37,767 nucleotides of DNA, from the NCBI GenBank assembly GCA_012800665.1, contig JAAZIW010000005.1:1-37767 (forward strand), in the 5' to 3' direction. Below are positions 8,439-17,011 of this stretch, one piece after another (positions within the stretch are counted from its first letter, which is position 1; each line of letters opens with the position of its first letter). The notes beneath the pieces are model-generated. The model made no database searches and was not told the origin of the DNA. It saw nothing but the letters and a program-made list of their open reading frames with translations. The translations under genes and the position numbers were made by a program. Source of the DNA: Rikenellaceae bacterium (GTDB lineage: Bacteria; Bacteroidota; Bacteroidia; Bacteroidales; UBA932).

Positions 8439-10619
8439 ATGAAACGCATGATTTTTATTGCGACCCTGCTGCTTGGTGTTTCGGCAGCAGCGCAGAGCGT
8501 TTTGTCTACTGACAACACTTCTTTGGTAATAGATGCCTCTCAGGGTAAGTCCCCGAAAATCCTTTATTACGGAGCCAAACTTTCGGATGCAGATATTTCT
8601 TCGCTTATTTCGTCCGGTTTCGCATCAAAAGATGCCTATCCGACACACAACAAAAATTCTGATAATTTGGAAGCGTTGAGCGTACGGATGCCCGATGGAA
8701 ATCTCTCTGCTGAGCTTAATGTTGTTTCTGTAGATACCAAAACCTGGGAAGGCGGTAAAATTCTCAGCGTTTTATGCAAAGACCCCGTTTATCCGCTGGA
8801 AGTGCGGCTGATTTATAAAAGCTATGATAATGAGGATGTTATAAGCACTTGGACAGAGATAATCAATGGCAATAAGAGAAAGAGCATAGTCCTTACCCGC
8901 TTCGATTCCGGAAGTCTACCGATTCGTCGGGGAGACGTGTGGGTGAACAGTTTCGGCGGCTCATGGGCATCCGAAGCCACTCTGACTTGCCAGCCTTTGG
9001 GGCCAGGAGTACGCTCCATTTATAATAAGGACGGCATACGCAACTCTCAAACATCGCATGCCGAAGTAATGATTTCGTTAGATGGCAAACCTCGCGAGCT
9101 CAGCGGTCGCGTAATCGGTGCAGCTCTTTGCTATTCAGGTAATTATGAGCTGCGTTTCGAGACCGGAAATGATAGCTGTCATCGCTTTTACGCAGGTATA
9201 GATCCCTCTAACTCCAATTATACCCTTGCAGGGGGCGAGTGTTTTGTCACTCCTGAACTTGCGCTGAGTTTTTCCACTGAAGGCCTCAGTGGGGTAAGCC
9301 GCAACTTTCATAAATGGGGCAGAAAATATAAGCTCGCCCATGGCGGAAAAGTGAATGATATTCTGCTTAACAGCTGGGAGGGAGTTTATTTTAATATTGA
9401 TGAGCCTGAAATGCATCAGATGATGAAGGATATAGCGGATATGGGAGGAGAATTGTTTGTGATGGATGACGGCTGGTTCGGAGATAAATATCCCCGCCTT
9501 AACGACCATACCTCTCTTGGCGATTGGGTTGTAGACCGCAATAAACTTCCCGGAGGAGTAGAAGGGCTTGTAGAGGGGGCGGCAAAGAACGGTATTAAGT
9601 TCGGAATATGGATAGAGCCCGAAATGACGAACAGCCGCAGCGAACTTTTCGAAGCTCATCCCGATTGGATAATAAATGCACCTGACCGGGAGCTTGTTTA
9701 CGGGCGTGGGGGCACCCAGCTGGTGCTGGACCTCAGCAATCCTCAAGTGCAGGATTTCGTATTCGGAGTCTTTGACGACATTATGAGCGCATGGCCGCAA
9801 ATCGCTTATATAAAGTGGGATGCAAATATGCATGTGCCTTCTCAGGGTTCGAAATACCTGAAAAACCAGGAGCATCTATATATAGAATATCACAGAGGCT
9901 TGGCAAAAGTACTCGACCGTATCCGCGCAAAATATCCGGATGTAGCAATCCAGGCCTGCGCAAGCGGGGGAGGCCGCGTGAATTACGGAATTCTCCCATG
10001 GTTTGATGAGTTCTGGACTTCGGACAATACCGATGCACTTCAGCGCGTATTCATACAATGGAATACCTCTTATTTCTTTCCTGCTGAGGCAATGGGTGCG
10101 CATATCGGCTCTTCGCCCAATCATACTACGGGGCGGGTGATACCGCTTAAATTCCGTATAGATGTTGCAATGAGCGGCCGTCTGGGCTTGGAACTCCAGC
10201 CCTCTGCAATGAGCGTGAAGGAAAAGGATATGTGCCGCAAGGCAATAGCAGACTATAAGATGGTGCGCGATGTGGTCCAGCTCGGAGATCTCTACCGCAT
10301 AGTTTCCCCCTATGATGATAAGGGCGTGTCCACTAAATTATATGCCGCCCCCGATAAGGAGCGTGCCGTATATTTTTGGTACAAGACCGAATATTTCCGT
10401 GGTGATTATGCTCCCGTGGCGCTTCTCGCCGGTTTGGACCCCGAAAAGAATTATAGGATTCGCGAGCTCAACTTGGTTGGCCGCTCCCTGCCTTTCGATG
10501 GCAAGGTGTTCAGCGGCAAGTTCTTGATGGAGACCGGATTGAATATTCCGGATAGGAACTATGGAGGCGGCACACACCGCGATTTCGCTTCACACGTGCT
10601 CTATCTTGTAGCGGAGTAG
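8439..10619 (+). CDS. Secreted alpha-galactosidase, glycoside hydrolase family 36
   Basis: This 726-residue protein starts with a signal peptide of about 20 residues ending in SAAAQS. It continues with the GH36 N-terminal beta-sandwich, a central (beta/alpha)8 barrel and a C-terminal beta domain. Barrel motifs are plain: MDDGWFG, then the nucleophile Asp461 in KWDAN, the CASGGGR segment, and the acid/base Asp529 in SDNTD. The 68-residue spacing between catalytic residues fits GH36. Such enzymes release terminal alpha-1,6-galactose from raffinose-type sugars or galactomannan; in this phylum they are usually periplasmic. No SusC/SusD pair or other glycan genes are adjacent, so the substrate is not indicated. 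The start is one base after the pepD stop. Confidence 0.95.
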   Translation: MKRMIFIATLLLGVSAAAQSVLSTDNTSLVIDASQGKSPKILYYGAKLSDADISSLISSGFASKDAYPTHNKNSDNLEALSVRMPDGNLSAELNVVSVDTKTWEGGKILSVLCKDPVYPLEVRLIYKSYDNEDVISTWTEIINGNKRKSIVLTRFDSGSLPIRRGDVWVNSFGGSWASEATLTCQPLGPGVRSIYNKDGIRNSQTSHAEVMISLDGKPRELSGRVIGAALCYSGNYELRFETGNDSCHRFYAGIDPSNSNYTLAGGECFVTPELALSFSTEGLSGVSRNFHKWGRKYKLAHGGKVNDILLNSWEGVYFNIDEPEMHQMMKDIADMGGELFVMDDGWFGDKYPRLNDHTSLGDWVVDRNKLPGGVEGLVEGAAKNGIKFGIWIEPEMTNSRSELFEAHPDWIINAPDRELVYGRGGTQLVLDLSNPQVQDFVFGVFDDIMSAWPQIAYIKWDANMHVPSQGSKYLKNQEHLYIEYHRGLAKVLDRIRAKYPDVAIQACASGGGRVNYGILPWFDEFWTSDNTDALQRVFIQWNTSYFFPAEAMGAHIGSSPNHTTGRVIPLKFRIDVAMSGRLGLELQPSAMSVKEKDMCRKAIADYKMVRDVVQLGDLYRIVSPYDDKGVSTKLYAAPDKERAVYFWYKTEYFRGDYAPVALLAGLDPEKNYRIRELNLVGRSLPFDGKVFSGKFLMETGLNIPDRNYGGGTHRDFASHVLYLVAE

Positions 10620-10661
10620 TGTTAGTATAGGCGACGGAGTTTACGATTCCGCGCTGTCCTG

Positions 10662-11171
10662 CTACCCTCCTCTCCCGTCCTGCCGTCCTTCTATCCCTCC
10701 ATGCCAAAAGCGCTCGGTAATATCTATTGCCGAGCCTTTTCCTTTTCCGCGCTCGAGGAGGTACATTCGCTGATTGGTGGTCGGCTTGTTAAGAGGGCCT
10801 AACTCGGCTTTGTAGGGACCTGTTTTTACATAATCGAAATAGTCCCATACGCGCTCGTCAGTGTGGTGGAGACCCGAATACAGTGCGACCTCGATTGATG
10901 GATATTTCTTGTTGATATGTTTTACAAGCTTCAGCAAAGCATCCACATCTTTTCCCTCTCCCAAGAAAAGGAAGCAATTCACCCCGAAGTTGTCGCCAAA
11001 CAAGGCATCTATCTTGGCAGGGGTAAGTTCTTCGCCCAAGTCATCCCGTAAATGGGGGGAGTGGCAATCCTCGCAATGACCCTGGCAGTTGGTGATTTCC
11101 ACAGCCAGGGTAACTTTATCGGGGATTTCTTCGAGAACCACCGTAGCAGTCTCTGGAAGATATTTTATCAC
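10662..11171 (-). CDS. nrdG: Anaerobic ribonucleotide reductase activating protein (radical SAM)
   Basis: This 169-residue protein carries the radical-SAM cluster motif of NrdG as C29-x3-C33-x2-C36 (CQGHCEDC), followed by the family's helical and strand pattern including FLGEGKD, where SAM binding is expected. NrdG uses a [4Fe-4S] cluster and S-adenosylmethionine to install the glycyl radical on NrdD. It starts three bases after the nrdD stop, so the pair is an operon read from nrdD. The last eleven or so residues (GGIEGRQDGRGG) look like a low-complexity tail. It converges with the alpha-galactosidase; the 42 bases between them contain no strong terminator. Confidence 0.93.
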   Translation of the reverse strand: MIKYLPETATVVLEEIPDKVTLAVEITNCQGHCEDCHSPHLRDDLGEELTPAKIDALFGDNFGVNCFLFLGEGKDVDALLKLVKHINKKYPSIEVALYSGLHHTDERVWDYFDYVKTGPYKAELGPLNKPTTNQRMYLLERGKGKGSAIDITERFWHGGIEGRQDGRGG

Positions 11172-11174
11172 GGT

Positions 11175-13385
11175 TTATGCCTGCAGTTTGGCGTTTTGCG
11201 GTTTTTTATCATAGAAACGATGAATGGCTTCGTCCTGGCGGATTTCCGCGAATGAAGATATACGCTTCAGATAGCCGATTACACGTGTAAGATGGTCTAT
11301 ATTCCTGCTGTCGCATTTCGGGCAGATATTGAGAGTGTCCTTGCTGATGTACCCGCATTGATTGCAAATCGTATTGCGGCAGTTGAAAGTGAAATAGTTG
11401 GTCCCGTAATGGGCTGCCACATTGAGCAGCTGCCTGTATTGCTCTTTGGTGAGATGTTCCTGAATGTTCATGTGCAGGGCGCTGCCCCCATCCAAATACT
11501 TAACATAGTCTTCGCCATGCAGTTTGAACTTGTCTATCATGCTGAGCGAGGTGTCCTCGGGATTATAAAAGTAGCTGCTGTACAAAACATGATGGGGCGA
11601 CACATAGTAACCATCCTTTTGATCCCATTTATAGTTCTTGCCGGCAAGGTTTTCCGCAGGCACGAACTCGGTATTGAACATGGTTTCCTTGGTCTTGTCT
11701 TTGCGGTTGCAGATATTAATGGTTTCGAGCAGCATATTCACAAACTCGTTGTAGTCGGGGTTTGGTGAAACCTTGAGGCCTAAAAATTCTGCAGCTTCCG
11801 TCATTCCGTTTATGCCTACAGTCAGGTATTGACGCCTCATATCTATGAAGCCGGCATTGTAAACATCCAGCATGTCCGCTTTTAGAAAATCCTTAATGAT
11901 TTCATTGAAGGCTGTCTGGTATTTGTGCACCCGCTCGGTTTGTATGGTTACCGCCTCGCGGATGTAATTGTAGAGTTCCTCCTTGTGATATACTTCGGGA
12001 CTGATGGGTACGCCCATTTTAATATCAATACCCATTTTTTCGCGGAAATACTTGCGTGCGGCATCCTGAATAAGCCTGTTCAGGTTTATTGTCATTACGC
12101 TTTTGCTGCCGGTGGATACCGAAGCGGTGCCCATGGAGTATTGGTGCGTGGTATGATTATGGTCCTCGTCAATCTCCTCGAGGTCATTAAGGGAATTGCG
12201 CAGACGGCAGCAGCTGGAAAGGCTGTCGGGGCTGTTGCTTATGTAGCAGAAGAAACTATGGCCTTTACTCCACATTTCAGCCGTAAAGTCGGCGTATTCT
12301 TTATCCGCATAGTCGTTGCCTCCATCGGTGAGAAGCGCCATTGTTTCCACAGGGAAAGTAAGGACGTAGCGGTTGCGCTCTTCATTGAACCAGCGCATGA
12401 AGTGTTTTTGCAGCCAGGAAAGGGTTTCCCATTGGGGAGCAGTGCCGTCGGGGAAGCGGAAGTCGGAAAAAACTCCTTCAAAATAGGGTTTGTCGAAGTA
12501 GCTTATATTCCAGAAGACTGTTTGGTAGCCGCGGTTTCCTGCAGGCATATTCATGGAGTGCACCACCTGCTGGAAGCAGTTGTCGATTACTTTTGTGAGA
12601 GTGCGTGCCTTGCGGTTGTTTTCCACCACCTCATCAAGACGGGATAGATAGTCATCGCCATAGTCTCTGCGTATGAAGTAGTCCATATACATCAGGAACT
12701 CCGGAGTGGCCACGGCACCCATGAATTGGCTGGATATGCTGTACACCAAATTGATGAATTCTCCGCAGAAGCTCTTGAGGTCGGTGGGGGCGATGGATAC
12801 GCCGCCAAGTTCAGTAAGACCGCTCACGAGGAAGGGATACATGGTGATGGCTACACAATATGGATAGCCAGGCGTACCGCTTTCATCGTGCTTGTAAAGG
12901 ACATGGCTTTCCAAGTCTTTTATATATTGGGATGCAAGATCCTTTCCATACATAGACCGGATTTTGTCCTGCATAATGTAGCGGTTCTGCTTTATATTGT
13001 TCTCCTTATATAATTCCTGGCCGAGAGTTACGATGTTTTTGCGCGTAACATTGGCGTTTGCATCAAACTTGCTGCCGGTGGCGGCATTTGAGGCTTTGAT
13101 ATAATCCTGTATAAAGTCTCTTTTTTTGCGGATGTCCTTGCCGGCATCGAATTTTTGGATATATTCGAGTGCGGCTGTTTTGTTTATGCTCATGAGAGAT
13201 TCCACCACTTGACGGCGAATCTCCTGACTGGACATTTTGTCATAGATGTAGAGGTTGTCGGTTATAGACACAAGCACTTCTTCGGGGCATACCTGTCCTG
13301 TGGACTCATAGGTCTGGCGTATTCCTCTTTTTAACTTTTCGAGATCGAACTCCTCAATGGTTCTGTTGGTTTTTCTAACATCCAT
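11175..13385 (-). CDS. nrdD: Anaerobic (class III) ribonucleoside-triphosphate reductase
   Basis: This 736-residue protein is NrdD, which makes deoxyribonucleotides without oxygen. An ATP-cone regulatory domain occupies about residues 3-90. The C-terminus holds a zinc site with two CxxC pairs (CNQC and CPKC), then the glycyl-radical loop RVIGYL, in which Gly704 is the expected radical site, 32 residues from the end. The length and domain order fit the family. The start ATG at 13385 follows a roughly 120-base untranslated leader from a -7 box at 13507-13514, and the leader contains a stable hairpin (13447-13467). The partner activase nrdG follows after three bases. Confidence 0.96.
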   Translation of the reverse strand: MDVRKTNRTIEEFDLEKLKRGIRQTYESTGQVCPEEVLVSITDNLYIYDKMSSQEIRRQVVESLMSINKTAALEYIQKFDAGKDIRKKRDFIQDYIKASNAATGSKFDANANVTRKNIVTLGQELYKENNIKQNRYIMQDKIRSMYGKDLASQYIKDLESHVLYKHDESGTPGYPYCVAITMYPFLVSGLTELGGVSIAPTDLKSFCGEFINLVYSISSQFMGAVATPEFLMYMDYFIRRDYGDDYLSRLDEVVENNRKARTLTKVIDNCFQQVVHSMNMPAGNRGYQTVFWNISYFDKPYFEGVFSDFRFPDGTAPQWETLSWLQKHFMRWFNEERNRYVLTFPVETMALLTDGGNDYADKEYADFTAEMWSKGHSFFCYISNSPDSLSSCCRLRNSLNDLEEIDEDHNHTTHQYSMGTASVSTGSKSVMTINLNRLIQDAARKYFREKMGIDIKMGVPISPEVYHKEELYNYIREAVTIQTERVHKYQTAFNEIIKDFLKADMLDVYNAGFIDMRRQYLTVGINGMTEAAEFLGLKVSPNPDYNEFVNMLLETINICNRKDKTKETMFNTEFVPAENLAGKNYKWDQKDGYYVSPHHVLYSSYFYNPEDTSLSMIDKFKLHGEDYVKYLDGGSALHMNIQEHLTKEQYRQLLNVAAHYGTNYFTFNCRNTICNQCGYISKDTLNICPKCDSRNIDHLTRVIGYLKRISSFAEIRQDEAIHRFYDKKPQNAKLQA

Positions 13386-13446
13386 ATTATCAAGAACTTA
13401 CAATGTTTTGAATTAGTTTAGGCAAGGAATTGGGGGTAAAAAATTT

Positions 13447-13467
13447 CAGACTGTCGGGGACAATCTG
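13447..13467 (-). other. Hairpin in the nrdD 5' untranslated leader
   Basis: On the minus-strand RNA the arms CAGAUUGUC and GACAGUCUG form nine consecutive pairs around a CCC loop. The single imperfect position is a U-G wobble on this strand but a C-A mismatch on the other, which argues that the structure works in the nrdD transcript. It lies about 60 bases before the start codon and has no U-tract, so it does not look like a simple terminator. Confidence 0.55.
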
Positions 13468-13506
13468 TCTTACTTCCGTCTAGCTTTAGTTTAATTCCTT
13501 CGCAGA

Positions 13507-13514
13507 CAAAGTTA
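13507..13514 (-). promoter_or_regulatory. Bacteroidota -7 box for nrdDG
   Basis: The minus strand reads TAACTTTG, matching TAnnTTTG. It would start a transcript near 13503 with a leader of almost 120 bases before nrdD. No good -33 TTTG is seen at the expected distance, so the call rests on the -7 match and its position. Confidence 0.5.
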
Positions 13515-13878
13515 ACCAATAGCTTATTAAATGTCCACCCTAAAATTGAAAAGTTATGAACACGAAACTAACAACATAGTTGCCTGTCTCGGCAGGACTG
13601 CCGTCCGCTCTTCCAATACCCGTCCCGGGGTTGACAGGCTACCTACATCCGCAATCTGCGAATCCGAGCGTAAAATGTAAAGTGCTGAAAATCAGGCAGA
13701 TCATTAAACAAGACCAAGCAAATTTCATACTCTTCTTTAAGGATTTCGATGATAACCAGCGAGTTACATTTTACGCTCGCTTTGCGGCTGTGCCACACAT
13801 CCGCAGTTGACATTATATATTCGCCTTTTTCTGTACTATCTGTTATATTTTACGCTCCGAGCCGAGCAGGCCTTAGGC
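13515..13878. other. Gene-free stretch with inverted and direct repeats
   Basis: About 360 bases separate the nrdD promoter from the rplI terminator with no convincing gene. The stretch holds a perfect 16-base inverted repeat (13665-13680 and 13764-13779, 83 bases apart) and a partial third copy of the arm at 13847-13857 (ATTTTACGCTC). A 9-base direct repeat ACATCCGCA (13645-13653 and 13797-13805) flanks the inverted repeat. A small GC-rich palindrome CGGCAGgaCTGCCG lies at 13590-13603. A 76-codon plus-strand open frame crosses it but shows no family pattern or start context. It could be the relic of a small non-autonomous element. Confidence 0.5.
13665..13779. repeat. 16-bp perfect inverted repeat around 83 bp
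   Basis: The left arm CGAGCGTAAAATGTAA (13665-13680) is repeated exactly in inverse at 13764-13779. The arms are too far apart to act as a terminator. Nine-base direct repeats lie outside at 13645-13653 and 13797-13805. Confidence 0.75.
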
Positions 13879-13916
13879 AAAAAGAATGACCGGTCAGTCT
13901 TGGACTAATCGGTCAT
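13879..13916 (-). terminator. Rho-independent terminator of rpsF-rpsR-rplI
   Basis: Reading the minus strand downstream of the rplI stop, a 14-pair stem with one mismatch and one U-G wobble closes a CAA loop (13886-13916). It is followed by a UCUUUUU tract (13879-13885). The orientation and position fit termination of the ribosomal operon. Confidence 0.8.
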
Positions 13917-13942
13917 ACTCTTTAAATATTTATAAAGGAAAT

Positions 13943-14479
13943 TTATTCGGCTGCTTCTACATTTTCGGTTTCAGCTGCGGCTTCTGCCTTTTCTTCAGCT
14001 GCGGTTTCAGCTTTGGCATCAGCTTTTTTGCCTTCCGCCTTTTCCGCATCCACCAATATCTTCACATCGGCAACGACTGCTTTGTAAACCTTTACAGTGC
14101 CTTCGAATTCGCCGGCTTCCTTGATTTCGGGAACGCTGATAGTCTTCTTGTCCACATTGATGCCGAGAGCAGCAAGAGCATCAGCCACCATAGCGGCCGT
14201 AACGGCTCCATAGAGCTTTCCGCTTTCGGATACCTTAACGGTGAGTTTAACGGGCAGGGACTCAATCTGCTTCTTAACGGCCTCTGCATCGGCAACAATC
14301 TTGGCCTCCTTGTGTGCGCGCTGACGGATTGTCTCCTCATACTGCTTGAGAGCGCCTTTTGTAGCTACGGATGCAAAGCCCTGAGGCACAAGGTAATTGA
14401 GTGCATATCCGCTCTTAACTTCTACGACCTCCCCGGCCTCGCCGAGATTCTGTACGTCTTTTTTAAGGATGATTTTCAT
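13943..14479 (-). CDS. rplI: 50S ribosomal protein L9
   Basis: This 178-residue protein begins with the L9 signature (KIILKKDVQNLGEAGEVVEVKSGY), followed by the long connecting helix and the C-terminal rRNA-binding domain. It is longer than the usual ~149 residues because of a low-complexity tail of Ala, Glu and Lys from about residue 149 onward, as is common in Bacteroidota. L9 binds 23S rRNA near the L1 stalk and affects reading-frame maintenance. It is the third gene of the rpsF-rpsR-rplI operon, nine bases after rpsR, and is followed by a clear terminator. Confidence 0.97.
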   Translation of the reverse strand: MKIILKKDVQNLGEAGEVVEVKSGYALNYLVPQGFASVATKGALKQYEETIRQRAHKEAKIVADAEAVKKQIESLPVKLTVKVSESGKLYGAVTAAMVADALAALGINVDKKTISVPEIKEAGEFEGTVKVYKAVVADVKILVDAEKAEGKKADAKAETAAEEKAEAAAETENVEAAE

Positions 14480-14488
14480 GGCCGCAGA

Positions 14489-14761
14489 TTATTTAAGAAG
14501 GTCAGTTACATAAGGAAGAAGAGCGAGGCTGCGGGCGCGCTTGATGGCGGTGGCAACCTTACGCTGGAACTTAAGAGAGGTTCCTGTTATCCTTCTGGGG
14601 AGAATTTTTCCCTGTTCGTTGAGGAACTTCTTGAGGAATTCAGGGTCTTTATAGTCTACATACTTTATACCGGCCTTTTTAAAGCGGCAGTATTTCTTTT
14701 TGTTGACCACCAAGGTAGGCGGATTCAGATAGCGAACTTCGCTTTTTTTACCGTTTGCCAT
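14489..14761 (-). CDS. rpsR: 30S ribosomal protein S18
   Basis: This 90-residue basic protein has the S18 signature, including [13 protein letters not shown], then [12 protein letters not shown] and the C-terminal helix [18 protein letters not shown]18 binds 16S rRNA in the platform together with S6, and the gene order rpsF-rpsR-rplI is the classical one. It starts three bases after the rpsF stop and ends nine bases before rplI. Length and sequence leave little doubt. Confidence 0.98.
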   Translation of the reverse strand: MANGKKSEVRYLNPPTLVVNKKKYCRFKKAGIKYVDYKDPEFLKKFLNEQGKILPRRITGTSLKFQRKVATAIKRARSLALLPYVTDLLK

Positions 14762-14764
14762 AAT

Positions 14765-15208
14765 TTAATCCTCCTTGTTATCCTCTATAGGTTCAACATC
14801 ATACTCGTCCGGAAGCTCTACATCATCATCATCAAGATCTTCTTTTACCTTTTTGCTTACAGGAGCCGCCTTTGGCTTTGACCGCATTTCGCGGCGGCGC
14901 TCGGCATAGGCAATGGCATCTTTGTCAAGAGCTACAGTGAGGAAGCGGATAATGCGCTCGTCGCGCTTATATTGTACTTCCAAAGTGTTTACGAAATCGG
15001 GCTCGGCCTTGAATTCGATGAGGTAATAGAACCCTGAGGTTTTGTGTTGGATTGGATACGCGAGCTGCTTCAGCCCCCAATCCTCTTCGTGCACTATCTC
15101 GCCGCCATTCGAGCGGATGAGTTCAGTGTACTTTTGAACCGCTTCCTTCATCTGCGCATCAGACAAAACGGGAGTTGCAATGAAAACGGTTTCGTACTGT
15201 TTTAACAT
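14765..15208 (-). CDS. rpsF: 30S ribosomal protein S6
   Basis: This 147-residue protein opens with the S6 pattern (KQYETVFIATPVLSDAQ), then the WGLKQLAYPIQHKTSGFYYLIEF strand region. The C-terminal extension of about 35 residues is highly acidic (DDDDVELPDEYDVEPIEDNKED in the last part), a feature of many Bacteroidota S6 proteins. S6 pairs with S18 on the 16S rRNA platform, and in several bacteria the S6:S18 complex represses its own mRNA. The gene has its own full promoter (15265-15296) located partly within the 3' end of the upstream acyl-CoA synthetase gene, and small hairpins in the leader. Confidence 0.97.
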   Translation of the reverse strand: MLKQYETVFIATPVLSDAQMKEAVQKYTELIRSNGGEIVHEEDWGLKQLAYPIQHKTSGFYYLIEFKAEPDFVNTLEVQYKRDERIIRFLTVALDKDAIAYAERRREMRSKPKAAPVSKKVKEDLDDDDVELPDEYDVEPIEDNKED

Positions 15209-15235
15209 ACTGATAATTAATTAATTGATAATAAA

Positions 15236-15264
15236 CAGCCCGTTAGGGCTTTACTAAAGGGCTG
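15236..15264 (-). other. Hairpin(s) in the rpsF leader
   Basis: The minus strand can form a tight GCCC-UAAC-GGGC hairpin (15238-15249) and, alternatively, a longer CAGCCC/GGGCUG stem (15236-15241 with 15259-15264) enclosing a CUUU/AAAG stem. Only the first is surely inside the transcript, since the outer left arm is at the predicted start site. An autoregulatory S6:S18 target is possible, but I do not see the CCG bulge described for that motif. Confidence 0.4.
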
Positions 15265-15296
15265 CAAATGTACTTTATTTTTCGCTTTTCTGCAAA
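15265..15296 (-). promoter_or_regulatory. Full Bacteroidota promoter for the rpsF operon
   Basis: On the minus strand a TTTG -33 box (15293-15296) is followed after exactly 20 bases by TACATTTG (15265-15272), a complete match to the TTTG-N19-21-TAnnTTTG consensus. It is the best promoter in the window and lies across the last codons and stop of the upstream gene. Confidence 0.8.
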
Positions 15297-16996
15297 TTTT
15301 CTTTGCTTTTTTCTTTTTCGTCCTTGTATTTAAAGCGCCGAATCTTATGCGTAGCGGTCTTATCGAAGGGCTCTTTCATGGCTTCAACATCAGCTATATT
15401 CGAGTTTTTGCCTACAAGGGAATTCACCTTATCCATTATATTCTTGCGGAGAGAAGCGAGATCGGCATAGAACTGCTCTTCGCCTGCCAGGTCCCAGTTG
15501 AGAACATTCTCATCAAATTTCACCTTGGCTACGAGCCTGCCGTTCTTTTCGGTCACCAACGACTCTTCCACTCCTTCCATGCCGTTAATCAGAGTCTCTA
15601 TCTCTTCGGGATAAATATTCTCGCCCGAAGGGCCTATGATGGTGCTGCCGTATCTGCCGCGCAGGAAAAAGTAACCATCCTTATCGCATGTGGCAATATC
15701 TCCGGTATGGAACCAACCATCATCATCTATCACGCTTTGGGTGCGCTCAGGGTCTTTATAATAGCCCAGCATCACATTATCCCCCCTGCATATTACCTCT
15801 CCCTCGCCGGTCTCAGGGTCGGGATTGGCTATTTTTACTTCCACCTTATAAGCGGGTATACCTACGCTGCCTACACGGGTTCGCCCGACCAATGCGTTGC
15901 TGACCAAGGGGGCGCATTCTGTGAGTCCGTATCCTATTGCGTAGGGGAAACCTGCTCTTTTCAGGAAAGTTTCCACTTCCGGGTCCAATTTGCTGCCGCC
16001 TATGCCGAAAAAGGTCAGACATCCGCCGAAGCTCCGGTACAGACGCCTTCCAACCAGATAATAGAGCAGCCATGGAATATTCTTTTTCATCCAACGGAGG
16101 GTGCGGCTTTTGCGCAAGGTGGGAACTATGCTTTTGCGGTATATCTTTTCTATTATAAGAGGCACGACACATATTACGGTAGGCCTTACCTCTTTCATGG
16201 CCCCTAAGAGTATGCTTGGGGTGGGGGGTTTTTGAATATAGTGAACGCTTGCGCCCACATATATGGGATAGAGGCAGCCGAGGGCCATTTCATAGGTATG
16301 AGCCATCGGCAGGATGGACATAAAACGGTCTTTTCTGGTGCATCTCTGCGCTTTATGTGCCGCCATTATATTGTGACAGAGATTGCGATGGCTCAGCATT
16401 ACGCCTTTTGCATTGCCGGTGGTGCCGGAGGTGTAAATGATTGCGGCCAGCGAGTCGGCATTGGGGAATTTGGTCCAGCCATCGCATTGGAAGGCCTCCT
16501 TGTCTTTTTTAATGAAAGAGAAGTCTTCGATGTCAATCACCAATGTGAGTTTTTCCAAACATTCTTCCGATACCTTCGGCAGCAGTCTTTTGGATACATA
16601 GAGCACCTTCGTTTCGGAATGGCGAAGAATATTGGTAATCTCGTTTGTAGAGGAGTCGGGCAGAATGGGGATGGCCACGCGGCCGAATGCGGTAGCGGTG
16701 AAAAAGGCCAGGGTCCAATTCGGCATATTCTGCGAAAGAATCGCTACGCGGTCACCCGCACTGATTCCGAAGCGCGAAAGTCTTTGGCTTTGAAGGTCGC
16801 AGGTATCTTTGAAAGAAGTATAGGTATAAGATTGGCCGCCTTCTATGAATTTGCTGAAGGGCCGCTTCCCGAATCGCTCGGAGCTGGTTTCCAAGAGTTT
16901 TCTAAGCGTTTGGGGATAGTGGTCGCCGCGAATAAGTCTGACCGGGTTGCAGCGGACAAAAATATTTCTTATTCTGTATGGATGACGTTTGCTCAT
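15275..16996 (-). CDS. AMP-forming acyl-CoA (or acyl-ACP) synthetase
   Basis: This 573-residue protein is an ANL-superfamily adenylate-forming enzyme. The P-loop IYTSGTTGNAKGVMLSH, the GLTECAP segment, the HTGDIAT motif and a C-terminal catalytic Lys context (TATHKIRRFKY) are all present. Long-chain acyl-CoA synthetases of this type activate fatty acids at the inner membrane face. The partner just upstream is a PlsC-like acyltransferase (15 bases away), which recalls the two activities fused in E. coli Aas, where an acyl-ACP synthetase and a 2-acyl-glycerophospholipid acyltransferase recycle lysophospholipids. Whether the acceptor here is CoA or ACP cannot be read from sequence alone. The gene's end overlaps the rpsF promoter. 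Confidence 0.9.
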   Translation of the reverse strand: MSKRHPYRIRNIFVRCNPVRLIRGDHYPQTLRKLLETSSERFGKRPFSKFIEGGQSYTYTSFKDTCDLQSQRLSRFGISAGDRVAILSQNMPNWTLAFFTATAFGRVAIPILPDSSTNEITNILRHSETKVLYVSKRLLPKVSEECLEKLTLVIDIEDFSFIKKDKEAFQCDGWTKFPNADSLAAIIYTSGTTGNAKGVMLSHRNLCHNIMAAHKAQRCTRKDRFMSILPMAHTYEMALGCLYPIYVGASVHYIQKPPTPSILLGAMKEVRPTVICVVPLIIEKIYRKSIVPTLRKSRTLRWMKKNIPWLLYYLVGRRLYRSFGGCLTFFGIGGSKLDPEVETFLKRAGFPYAIGYGLTECAPLVSNALVGRTRVGSVGIPAYKVEVKIANPDPETGEGEVICRGDNVMLGYYKDPERTQSVIDDDGWFHTGDIATCDKDGYFFLRGRYGSTIIGPSGENIYPEEIETLINGMEGVEESLVTEKNGRLVAKVKFDENVLNWDLAGEEQFYADLASLRKNIMDKVNSLVGKNSNIADVEAMKEPFDKTATHKIRRFKYKDEKEKSKENLQKSEK

Positions 16997-17011
16997 TATT
17001 CGGTTCAGATT

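Noticed and set aside
10620-10661. Terminator between the convergent alpha-galactosidase and nrdG genes
   Set aside because: A weak GCG-CGGA/TCCG-CGC hairpin with a bulge exists but there is no U-tract on either strand.
13580-13810. 76-codon plus-strand open frame between nrdD and rplI
   Set aside because: It spans the inverted repeats, has no recognised family pattern or promoter, and its residues look like translated repeat sequence.
15236-15264. Canonical S6:S18-binding leader motif
   Set aside because: The hairpins are real candidates, but the CCG bulge expected for that motif is not visible on the minus strand.
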